Source: Rubrobacter sp. (GTDB lineage: Bacteria > Actinomycetota > Rubrobacteria > Rubrobacterales > Rubrobacteraceae). Taken from it: a DNA stretch of 7,336 nt. Shown piece after piece: positions 1-6,133 of the stretch (position 1 is the stretch's first letter; every line of letters starts with the position of its first letter). The stretch is taken from contig JACDDK010000046.1 in NCBI GenBank assembly GCA_013817025.1, positions 1 to 7,336 of the forward strand, read 5' to 3'. A model generated the notes under the pieces. The model was not told the origin of the DNA. It searched no databases and saw only the letters and a list, made by a program, of their open reading frames with translations. The position numbers and the translations under genes are program-made.

Positions 1-183
1 ACCGACAACGACGCCGCCCCCTTCGGCGGCCAGAGAGGCAGCGGCATCGGCCGCGAACTGGGACGCGAGGGTCTGGAAGCGTTTCAGGAATCCAAGCACG
101 TCCACATCGACCCGAGGGTCGAGAAAAAGGACTGGTGGTATCCCTATGGACCCGCCGACGATTCGGGCCGGAGGGCGATGTAG
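1..183 (+). CDS. Aldehyde dehydrogenase, C-terminal end (5' truncated by window)
   Basis: The first 60 codons of frame 1 are open and end in TAG at 181-183. The peptide contains PFGGQRGSGIGRELG followed by a segment ending in ESKHVHID. This is the C-terminal signature of the NAD(P)-dependent aldehyde dehydrogenase superfamily (consensus PFGGxKxSGxGRExG, then a short oligomerisation strand). The tail after this strand, with KKDWWYPYG, is a little longer than in many family members. The catalytic Cys and Glu lie upstream of the window, so the substrate cannot be judged. The stop codon touches the ATG of the next gene, so the two are almost certainly co-transcribed. A second, distinct aldehyde dehydrogenase lies about 0.8 kb downstream, which suggests a locus for oxidising aldehydes to acids. 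Confidence 0.9.
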   Translation, partial: TDNDAAPFGGQRGSGIGRELGREGLEAFQESKHVHIDPRVEKKDWWYPYGPADDSGRRAM

Positions 184-882
184 ATGGCCGCGCCGGAGAA
201 GATAGCATCGGGCGTCTACCGGGTGGACGCCATCGGCCTCAAAAACGCGATCAACGTCCTGCTCCTACAGAACGACGACGGCTGGACGGTCGTGGATACC
301 GGCGTCGAGAGCAGCGTCGAACGCATAAGAGGAGCACTCCAGTCCCTCGGATCGGGACCGGAAGACCTAAAACGTATCTTCATCACCCACCAGCACGACG
401 ACCACACGGGCGGGCTTTCGGGCCTGCTGGAGTGGGCGCCACGAGCGGAGGTCGGGGCGTCGGCGCACGAGGCCGAAGTAGTTTCGGGGGCGCGGCGGTA
501 CGATCCGGCCAGCAACCCGGTTTTGCGCTATCTATCCCGCAACGCCGAGCCGCCGGGGGTGCCGGTCGGGAAGGTTTTACGGGAAGGGGACCTCGTCTCC
601 GGCTTTCGTCTGATCTCCACCCCAGGCCACACCCTCGGCCACGTCTCACTACTGCGCGACGAAGACGGCCTACTCTTGACCGCCGACGCCTTCGGAAGCC
701 TGCCACGCGGGATACGAGTCGGCGTCCTCAAAGCGTTCTGCGCCGACCCGCCGCTGGCGAAACGTTCCGCCGCAAAGCTACTGGCCGAAGACTTCTCTAC
801 GGTCGTTATGGGACACGGCAAGGTACTGCGGACGAACGCCAAAGAACGGCTGCGAGCCGCCGTAGAACGTTGCCGATACTAA
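184..882 (+). CDS. Metallo-beta-lactamase-fold hydrolase (glyoxalase II-like)
   Basis: This is a 232-residue single-domain cytoplasmic enzyme with no signal peptide. The zinc-binding motif is complete: H69-Q-H71-D-D73-H74 (in THQHDDHTGG), the third-motif His in TPGHT at H149, the bridging Asp in TADAF at D168, and a late His at H211 in MGHG. The length fits the compact, stand-alone branch of the superfamily, which includes glyoxalase II-like thioesterases and lactonases; substrate cannot be assigned from motifs. The ATG follows directly after the TAG of the upstream aldehyde dehydrogenase, and GGAGGG at 170-175 lies 8 nt before it, so the start is well supported and translation is probably coupled. 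An inferred role is hydrolysis of a thioester or lactone made in the same pathway. A larger overlapping frame (135-887) is low-complexity, Arg/Pro-rich and a shadow. Confidence 0.93.
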   Translation: MAAPEKIASGVYRVDAIGLKNAINVLLLQNDDGWTVVDTGVESSVERIRGALQSLGSGPEDLKRIFITHQHDDHTGGLSGLLEWAPRAEVGASAHEAEVVSGARRYDPASNPVLRYLSRNAEPPGVPVGKVLREGDLVSGFRLISTPGHTLGHVSLLRDEDGLLLTADAFGSLPRGIRVGVLKAFCADPPLAKRSAAKLLAEDFSTVVMGHGKVLRTNAKERLRAAVERCRY

Positions 883-995
883 CGTGAGCGCCGAGGCGAG
901 CGAATATCCGGGTCGCAACTGTGCACTCAAAGCGTTGTCGAAGTCGAAGGCGCGAGCCCCTACGGGCTATGCGAGGTGAAGAAAACTTTCGAGAG

Positions 996-1000
996 AGGAG
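996..1000 (+). promoter_or_regulatory. Ribosome binding site fixing a TTG start at 1008
   Basis: AGGAG at 996-1000, within the purine run AGAGGAG, lies 7 nt before TTG 1008. The alternative in-frame starts upstream (GTG 921 and ATG 969) have no comparable purine-rich site at the right distance. This decides the start of the dehydrogenase gene. Confidence 0.75.
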
Positions 1001-1007
1001 CATCATC

Positions 1008-2447
1008 TTGGAGACAAAACAGAGCAAACTGAGGAACTTTATCGGCGGGGAGCCGTCGGACCCGGCGGACGGTCGCGCCTACGACCTCGTGAACCCGTCG
1101 ACGGGTGAGATCTTCGCCCAGGCCCCGGCATCCGGCGCGGAGGATGTGGACCGAGCCTTCTCCGCTGCGGAGAAGGCGTTCGAGACCTGGCGAGACACTA
1201 CGCCCGCCCAGCGGCAACTGGCGCTCTTGAAACTCGCGGACGCCATCGAGGAGCGAGCCGAGGAGTTGGTGCGGGCCGAATCCGAGAACACCGGCAAACC
1301 CATCGAGCTTACGCTGGAAGAGGAAATTCCGGCGATGGTGGATCAAATCCGCTTTTTCGCCGGTGCCGCCCGAGTCCTGGAAGGCCGCTCCGCCGGTGAA
1401 TACCTGGAAGGCTACACGTCCTTCGTCCGCCGCGAGCCGGTCGGCGTGATCGGGCAGGTAACCCCCTGGAACTACCCGATGATGATGGCCGTCTGGAAGT
1501 TCGCCCCCGCTATCGCGGCTGGCAACACCGTCGTCATAAAGCCCTCGGACACCACGCCGGTCACCACCCTGATGATGGCGGAGATGGCCGCCGAGTTTAT
1601 GCCGGAAGGCGTCTTTAACGTCGTGTGTGGCGACCGGGACACCGGACGCGCCCTCGTCGAGCATCCAATACCGCGGATGGTCTCCATCACCGGCTCCGTG
1701 CGGGCCGGCATGCAGGTCGCCGAGGCCGCCGCGCACGACCTCAAGCGAACGCACCTGGAGCTTGGCGGCAAGGCCCCGGTCATAGTCTTCGACGACGCCG
1801 ACCTCGAAGCCGCCGCCGAGGCCATCGCCGTCGCCGGGTACTTCAACGCCGGCCAGGATTGCACCGCCGCGACCCGCGTGCTCGCGGCCCCCGGCATCCA
1901 CGACGACTTCGTGGCCGCCCTCACCGAACAGGCCAAATCCACCAAGACCGGCGCGCCGGACGAGGCGGACATCCTGTATGGGCCTTTGAACAACCAGAAT
2001 CAGCTCGCGCACGTTACGGGGATGGTCGAGCGGCTGCCGGACCACGCCGAGATCACGACCGGCGGCAACCGCCAGGGCGAGCGCGGCTTCTTCTACTCCC
2101 CCACCGTCGTCTCGGGCCTGCGCCAGGACGACGAAGCGTCCCAGAACGAGGTCTTCGGACCCGTTATCACCGTTCAGAGTTTCTCGGACGAGGACGAGGC
2201 GGTGCGCTGGGCCAACGGCGTGAAGTACGGGCTCGCGTCGAGCGTGTTTACGAAGGACCACGGTCGGGCGATGCGGGTGAGTCGGCGGTTGGACTTCGGG
2301 TGCGTCTGGATCAACACTCACATCCCCCTCGTCGCCGAGATGCCCCACGGCGGCTTCAAGCACTCCGGCCACGGCAAGGACCTCTCCATGTACGGCTTCG
2401 AAGACTACACCCGCGTCAAGCACGTCATGACGAACCTCGACTCGTAG
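1008..2447 (+). CDS. patD: Gamma-aminobutyraldehyde dehydrogenase (PatD-like)
   Basis: This enzyme oxidises an amino-aldehyde, probably 4-aminobutanal from putrescine, to GABA with NAD+. From TTG 1008 it is 479 residues long, normal for the family. Visible active-site residues are N155 (in TPWNYP), K178 (in VIKPSD), general base E251 (in LELGGK), nucleophile C285 (in AGQDCTAATR) and E381 (in EVFGPV). Recalled E. coli PatD (YdcW) shares AGQDCTAA, VNTH, SEMPHGG-like and YGLEDYT-like segments; here these are AGQDCTAA, INTH, AEMPHGG and YGFEDYT, so the family assignment is good. Related betaine or other amino-aldehyde dehydrogenases remain possible substrates' enzymes. The reading frame is open back to GTG 921, but the extra 29 residues are Arg-rich and unlike the family N-terminus, whereas the TTG start gives ETKQSKLRNFIGGE, which is typical. 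The gene lies 125 bp after the hydrolase and is followed by a strong terminator-like hairpin. Confidence 0.88.
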   Translation: METKQSKLRNFIGGEPSDPADGRAYDLVNPSTGEIFAQAPASGAEDVDRAFSAAEKAFETWRDTTPAQRQLALLKLADAIEERAEELVRAESENTGKPIELTLEEEIPAMVDQIRFFAGAARVLEGRSAGEYLEGYTSFVRREPVGVIGQVTPWNYPMMMAVWKFAPAIAAGNTVVIKPSDTTPVTTLMMAEMAAEFMPEGVFNVVCGDRDTGRALVEHPIPRMVSITGSVRAGMQVAEAAAHDLKRTHLELGGKAPVIVFDDADLEAAAEAIAVAGYFNAGQDCTAATRVLAAPGIHDDFVAALTEQAKSTKTGAPDEADILYGPLNNQNQLAHVTGMVERLPDHAEITTGGNRQGERGFFYSPTVVSGLRQDDEASQNEVFGPVITVQSFSDEDEAVRWANGVKYGLASSVFTKDHGRAMRVSRRLDFGCVWINTHIPLVAEMPHGGFKHSGHGKDLSMYGFEDYTRVKHVMTNLDS

Positions 2448-2461
2448 AACAGTCGGTTATG

Positions 2462-2507
2462 GGTCGTCGGCGGTCGGCTTTCCGGCCGCTGGCGGCTGTT
2501 TGTTGTT
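2462..2507 (+). terminator. Rho-independent terminator after the PatD-like gene
   Basis: Positions 2462-2477 pair with 2482-2497 as a continuous 16-bp stem around a CTTT loop (2478-2481). The stem has eleven Watson-Crick pairs and five G-U wobbles, and is followed by the T-rich run GTTTGTTGTT (2498-2507). The five wobbles would become A-C mismatches in the opposite transcript, so the fold is good only in plus-strand RNA. That agrees with the direction of the gene ending 14 nt upstream. The T tract is interrupted by G, so termination may be incomplete. Confidence 0.7.
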
Positions 2508-2585
2508 CGGATATTTTCGCGGGTTTGGTTCGCAAGTTCGATGGCGGGTAGAAAGTAGTTCGTCAAGGACGAAGGGAGAAGAATT

Positions 2586-2852
2586 ATGGCGACTAGCGGT
2601 GTGGAGGAGTTGTCGATGCGGCTTTTGGAGGCCTTCTACGACTTGGCCGACGGGAAGCTCAAGCAGCCAGTCTCAATGGAGGAGGCAACGCGTGCGTCGG
2701 GCCTGGATACCACCTCGACGGAACCCAACGTGGCGTTGCGGTACTTGCTGAACGGAAGTCATCTGGAGGCCGCCGACGAGACCGCCGGGACCTACGAGAT
2801 CAACGTACCCGGTATGGATAAAGTCCGCCAAAAGCGCGGGCTGGATACTTGA
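2586..2852 (+). CDS. Small probable winged-helix protein, function unknown
   Basis: This 88-residue protein is not one I recognise by name. AAGGGAG at 2572-2578 lies 7 nt before ATG 2586, a strong start. The predicted layout resembles a compact winged helix: an amphipathic helix at about residues 5-23 (VEELSMRLLEAFYDLADG), a second helix around SMEEATRASGL (30-40), a possible recognition helix around PNVALRYLLNGSHL (47-60), then a beta hairpin ending in TYEINVPGMDKVRQ. The pattern of a short helix, 'ALRYL...G.L' and a wing carrying Y-E-I is common in small actinobacterial DNA-binding proteins. The fold is my inference; no catalytic motif is visible. A weak promoter-like pair, TTGGTT (2525-2530) and TAGAAA (2549-2554), lies upstream with an 18-nt spacer. 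The gene follows a terminator candidate and precedes a small membrane protein by 31 bp, so it probably starts a separate transcript. Confidence 0.75.
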   Translation: MATSGVEELSMRLLEAFYDLADGKLKQPVSMEEATRASGLDTTSTEPNVALRYLLNGSHLEAADETAGTYEINVPGMDKVRQKRGLDT

Positions 2853-2883
2853 CGACACCCGGTACCCCAACCGAAGGAGCGGC

Positions 2884-3096
2884 ATGAGCGACAAGACGCA
2901 GAGGCTTCTGGTGACGGCGCTGGCGATAGTGCTATCCCAGGTGCTGGCCCGACCGTTGACTCGATTCATAGGTGAGCAAATCCCCGAGCGCCGGGGCGTC
3001 AAGGACGACATCGCCGAAGCGGTCCTAAAGGGCTCCACGCGGATGGCGGCGTACTTCATCGCCTCCGTCGTCGTGCGTAAGCTGGCTTCGAAGTGA
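2884..3096 (+). CDS. Small probable membrane protein, function unknown
   Basis: This 70-residue protein has a good start: GAAGGAG at 2873-2879, 4 nt before ATG 2884. A hydrophobic stretch at about residues 8-26 (LLVTALAIVLSQVLARPL) looks like one membrane helix. A second, shorter one at about 54-67 (MAAYFIASVVVRKLA) may span or lie in the membrane. Between them is a charged segment, EQIPERRGVKDDIAEAVLKG, predicted to face the cytoplasm or form an amphipathic helix. The C-terminus is basic (RKLASK). No catalytic residues or known domain are recognised. It is 31 bp downstream of the winged-helix-like gene on the same strand, and the two are likely co-transcribed. Possible roles, all speculative, are a membrane anchor or partner of that protein or a stress-related small membrane protein. 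Confidence 0.72.
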   Translation: MSDKTQRLLVTALAIVLSQVLARPLTRFIGEQIPERRGVKDDIAEAVLKGSTRMAAYFIASVVVRKLASK

Positions 3097-3101
3097 CGAT
3101 G

Positions 3102-3127
3102 GTGCGCGCGCCTCGCGGTTAGCGCAC
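3102..3127. terminator. Possible shared terminator hairpin between convergent genes
   Basis: GTGCGC at 3102-3107 pairs perfectly with GCGCAC at 3122-3127. Inside, GCG (3108-3110) can pair with CGC (3114-3116). The hairpin sits between the stop of the small membrane protein and the stop of the amidase, in a 30-bp convergent gap, so it could act in both directions. There is no T run on either side, so it is a weak call. Confidence 0.35.
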
Positions 3128-4512
3128 TAGAGAGCTTGCGTCGAGGCCGCTCGCTCGTAGGCGTATGCGTAGCCATACAAGGTCGCTTCGTCGAAGCGCC
3201 GCCCGATGAGTTGCAGGCCTACCGGCAAGCCCGCCGCCGTAGCGCCGCATGGCACGGAGAGGCTCGGATGGCCGGTTAGGTCTGTCGGGCCGGTGAGCCG
3301 CGTGAGGGCCGAGGGGATGCGTTCCTCGTGACCACCGATGTTCGTTTCGCGTTCGTCTATCCTCGTGGCCGGAATAGGTAGGGTTGGGGTTAGGATGATG
3401 TCCACGCTCTCCAGCACGGCGTCGAACTCCCGAGCCGCGAGCAAGCCTTGCCGGCGGGCGTTGGCGTAGCGGTGGGCCTTCGGTCGCTCGCCGTCCAGCA
3501 GCCGCTGGCGGGCCTCCTCACCGAACTTTTCGGGGGCGGTCTTCAGGCGTTCTTCGTGGACGGCGTAGGCTTCGGCGGCGAGTATGAGGCGCTGCGCTTT
3601 TAGCGTTTGGGAGAGGTTCGGTATCTCAACCTCTTGCACCCATGCGCCCAGAGACCGGAAGACTTCCGCCGTTTCCCGTATCCGCGCCTCGACTTCGTCT
3701 TCAATGTGCTCGAAGTAGAACTCTTTCGGGATGCCGATGGTCCGGCCCCTTACGCCGCGTTCCAGATTGCGGGTGAAGTCTTCGGCGGGGCGGTCGGCGG
3801 AGTGTGGGTCTTCGAGGTCGAAGCCAGCGAGGGCGTTTAGTAGGAGGGCGTTGTCTTCCACGGTGCGGGTTAGCGGGCCGACGTGATCCAGGGTCCACGA
3901 AAGCGGAAAGACACCGTGCTTGCTCACCCGTCCAAAGGTCGGCTTCATGCCCACGACGCCACACAATGCCGCCGGGATGCGGATGGAACCGCCGGTATCC
4001 GAGCCGAGCGCGCCGTAGCAGAGGCTTGCGGCGACGGCGGCGCCCGAACCGCCGGATGAGCCGCCCGTGATCCTGGCGGGGTCATGAGGATTGCGGGTCG
4101 GCCCGAAATGCGAGCGGTCGCCGGTGGGTCCGTAGGCGAACTCGTGGGTATTGGTCTTGCCAATTAGTATCGCCCCGACCTCTTCAAGCTTCCGGGCGAC
4201 CGTGGCGCTGTGATCCGGTACGTGATCTTCGAAGAACGCCGAACCCATCGTGGTGCGGACGCCCTCGGTGAAGATGAGGTCTTTAAGAGCCACCGGCACA
4301 CCGTGCAGTGGCCCGCGATACTCGCCAGCCAGGATCTCTTTCTCCGCCCGAGCCGCCGCCTCCCTCGACTTTTCGCCCGTCACGGTGATGAAGGCGTTGG
4401 TCTCGTCAGCTTCGACTCGCTTCAAGAGCGCGCCCACGACCTCGACCGGCGAGAAGTCCCGTTCTCGCAGGGCGCGGGAGAGTGCCGCGAGCGTTTTTGG
4501 TAGTCCTTCCAC
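3127..4512 (-). CDS. Amidase signature-family hydrolase (GatA-like, stand-alone)
   Basis: This enzyme hydrolyses an amide bond by the Ser-cisSer-Lys mechanism. From the GTG at 4512-4510 it is 461 residues. The triad is complete: K77 in PVALKDL, S152 in TGGSSGGSGAA and S176 in GSDTGGSIRIPA. The spacings of 75 and 24 residues equal those recalled for S. aureus GatA (K79/S154/S178), which supports the chosen start to within a few residues. The frame is open back to 4725, but those extra residues are Arg/Pro-rich, run antisense to a regulator relic and have no family similarity. No strong ribosome binding site precedes the GTG; AAGA lies 8 nt upstream. Against true GatA: SIRIPAALCG in place of the usual SIRQPA, a shorter length, and no GatB or GatC neighbour. 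A broad-specificity amidase is more likely. It points away from the exporter gene, with the dead regulator between them. Confidence 0.87.
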   Translation of the reverse strand: MEGLPKTLAALSRALRERDFSPVEVVGALLKRVEADETNAFITVTGEKSREAAARAEKEILAGEYRGPLHGVPVALKDLIFTEGVRTTMGSAFFEDHVPDHSATVARKLEEVGAILIGKTNTHEFAYGPTGDRSHFGPTRNPHDPARITGGSSGGSGAAVAASLCYGALGSDTGGSIRIPAALCGVVGMKPTFGRVSKHGVFPLSWTLDHVGPLTRTVEDNALLLNALAGFDLEDPHSADRPAEDFTRNLERGVRGRTIGIPKEFYFEHIEDEVEARIRETAEVFRSLGAWVQEVEIPNLSQTLKAQRLILAAEAYAVHEERLKTAPEKFGEEARQRLLDGERPKAHRYANARRQGLLAAREFDAVLESVDIILTPTLPIPATRIDERETNIGGHEERIPSALTRLTGPTDLTGHPSLSVPCGATAAGLPVGLQLIGRRFDEATLYGYAYAYERAASTQAL

Positions 4513-4610
4513 GATGCGTATCTTACAGCTTCCCGGCGCGTTCTCCTGTCGCCGACCATTGGCCCGAACGCTCGGTCGTCTTCGAGTCGGAAACCCAACC
4601 GCCCACAGCC

Positions 4611-4907
4611 AGCCTCTCAGCGTCCCACTTCTCGCGAGCGTTCCACGACCATTTCGGACGTCCGCCCTGTTAGTTCTTGTTGCACCCGTGGGTTCAGTGG
4701 GCTCAGGACCTGCTCCAGCACACAAACCTTACGATGCGCGAGATCTCCACCCAATGCGGGCTCGCCGACATCCACCGTTTCATCCAAGCGTTCGAGAGGA
4801 TCGTCGGACAAGCCCCCGCCTCCTACCGCCCCGCCAACCAATCACTTCGACGCGCTTTTCGTGGGCGGAGTCTGACTGGTATCTTCTGCTGGTGTTCGTG
4901 GGGATAA
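4611..4907 (+). pseudogene. AraC-family regulator remnant with in-frame stop
   Basis: In one reading frame, 4611-4670 encodes SLSASHFSRAFHDHFGRPPC. A TAG at 4671-4673 interrupts it, and the frame continues with FLLHPWVQWAQDLLQHT, then TMREISTQCGLADIHRFIQA, ending in FERIVGQAPASYR at 4829. This matches the double helix-turn-helix domain of AraC/XylS regulators: the first-motif recognition helix, the 'A..LL..T' linker helix, the second motif with I..CG, and the terminal G.xP..YR. The family often has Gln where the TAG lies, so CAG to TAG is the likely lesion; TGG for the usual Arg CGG in 'WV' is a second possible C-to-T change. The ligand-binding N-terminus and first helix of motif one are missing. 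I see nothing recognisable at 4513-4610, and no start or ribosome binding site. The frame ends in TAA at 4905-4907, overlapping the exporter start, so the ancestor probably sat directly upstream of that gene. Confidence 0.8.
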
Positions 4908-6130
4908 AAAAGACGGCGGCTGGGGTGTTTGGCGGGTTCGACCGGCGGGTGTGGTTGTTGTTGGTGGCTATGCTCATGTTCCGTTTCGGGCAGGGACTTT
5001 ATTATCCGTTTTCGGCGATTTACTTCCACAACGTGCTGGGCATTTCGCTCTCGCTGGTGGGCGTGGGGCTTGCGGCGCTGGCGGTTTCCAGCGTCATCTC
5101 GGGGCTGGTTAGCGGGCCGCTCACCGACCGGTATGGACGCAAGCCGATCATGCTGGCTTCGTTGTTTGGGGCCGCCGGGACGTTCGTGGGGTTTGCGGTG
5201 GTCGAGGGGTTTGTGGGGTATCTGGTGGTCTCGGTGTTGGCGGGGCTTTTTGGTTCGACGGCTTTCGACGCGGCGCGCAACGCGATGATCGCGGACGTGA
5301 CGCAGCCGGGGGCGAGGTCGCGGGCTTACGGGCTCGTGCGGGTTGGCGGGAACGTGGGGTGGGCTCTCGGGCCGATGGTCGCGGGGCTCGCGTCGGCGGC
5401 GGCGGGTGGGGCGGCTTGGATCTACCCGCTCCTCTTCGCCGGAACCGCGGGACTCGCGATCCTCGTAATGATCTCGCTGACACTTCTGGCGCGTGAATCC
5501 CTGCCGGAAGTCGTAGAGAGAAACCCGGCACTCGGTAAGACTTCGGGGGTCAAGGCGGCGCTCTCGGACGGCTCGTTTTTGATCCTGCTGGGCGCGGGCG
5601 TGCTTCTGTATTTCATATTCACACAAGACTGGCAGGCGCTGCCGGTCTACGCTAAGAACTTCGTCGGCATCCCGGACGGCCAAATAGGATTCTTGCTGGG
5701 AGCCAACGGCCTCGTGGTGATACTGTTCCAGATTCCGATCTCGCACCTCATAGACCGCACCTCTAAAGCCGCCGCCCTCGTAGCCTGCGCCGCTCTCTTC
5801 GCCGCCTCCGCGACAACCCTACTATTAACCGACTCCTACCTCGGCCTCCTGATAGCCTTCGCTGGCTTCTTCACCCTGGCCGAAATGATCCTGGAAGTAG
5901 CCGGCCCGGCCCTCGCCGCCGACCTAGCCCCCATCAAACTGCGCGGCACATACCTCGCCCTATTCGGCTCATGCTTCGGCCTCTCCTATGGCGTCAGCCC
6001 GCTGGTAGCAGGCCCCTTACTACAAGCCGAACTCCCGGACTTGATCTGGACAATCCAACTAATAGCCGCAAGCGCGGCGGCGGTCGGCCTGATGGTTCTT
6101 GCCGTAATTCGCAAGCACAAGAAAACCTGA
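4898..6130 (+). CDS. Major facilitator superfamily transporter, probable drug exporter
   Basis: This is an inner-membrane proton-coupled transporter of about 410 residues with about 12 hydrophobic segments. Motif A is clear in the loop after helix 2: SGPLTDRYGRKP (D77, R78, G80, R81, K82). The helix 5 motif typical of antiporters is present as GLVRVGGNVGWALGPMVAG (GP at 158-159), which favours export. A polar loop at about 199-225 divides the two halves, and a partial second motif A (SHLIDR) follows helix 8. The substrate is unknown. The start is uncertain: GTG 4898, GTG 4892 or GTG 4925 are all possible and none has a strong ribosome binding site. The frame stays open back to 4250 but that part is antisense to the amidase and lacks transporter features. 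Base composition changes sharply within the gene. The stop is 3 bp from that of the convergent phosphatase gene. The upstream regulator is a relic. Confidence 0.88.
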   Translation: MGIKKTAAGVFGGFDRRVWLLLVAMLMFRFGQGLYYPFSAIYFHNVLGISLSLVGVGLAALAVSSVISGLVSGPLTDRYGRKPIMLASLFGAAGTFVGFAVVEGFVGYLVVSVLAGLFGSTAFDAARNAMIADVTQPGARSRAYGLVRVGGNVGWALGPMVAGLASAAAGGAAWIYPLLFAGTAGLAILVMISLTLLARESLPEVVERNPALGKTSGVKAALSDGSFLILLGAGVLLYFIFTQDWQALPVYAKNFVGIPDGQIGFLLGANGLVVILFQIPISHLIDRTSKAAALVACAALFAASATTLLLTDSYLGLLIAFAGFFTLAEMILEVAGPALAADLAPIKLRGTYLALFGSCFGLSYGVSPLVAGPLLQAELPDLIWTIQLIAASAAAVGLMVLAVIRKHKKT

Positions 6131-6133
6131 AGC

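Noticed and set aside
135..887. A 250-codon frame overlapping the MBL-fold hydrolase
   Set aside because: It is Arg/Pro-rich low-complexity sequence in an alternative frame of a gene with a complete metal-binding motif set.
951..972. Possible promoter or small hairpin (AGCCC/GGGCT at 955-968) before the PatD-like gene
   Set aside because: The stem is only 5 bp, and no -35/-10 pair with good spacing accompanies it.
960..2423. A 487-codon minus-strand open frame antisense to the PatD-like gene
   Set aside because: It is Gly/Val/Arg-rich with no recognisable domain, and it mirrors a well-supported enzyme gene; long antisense frames are common in GC-rich genes.
4513..4725. A 71-residue N-terminal extension of the amidase
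   Set aside because: It is Arg/Pro-rich, has no family similarity, and runs antisense to the regulator relic; triad spacing fits the start near 4512.
4250..4897. A 216-codon N-terminal extension of the transporter frame
   Set aside because: The first part is antisense to the amidase and the rest crosses the AraC relic in another frame; it has no transporter features.
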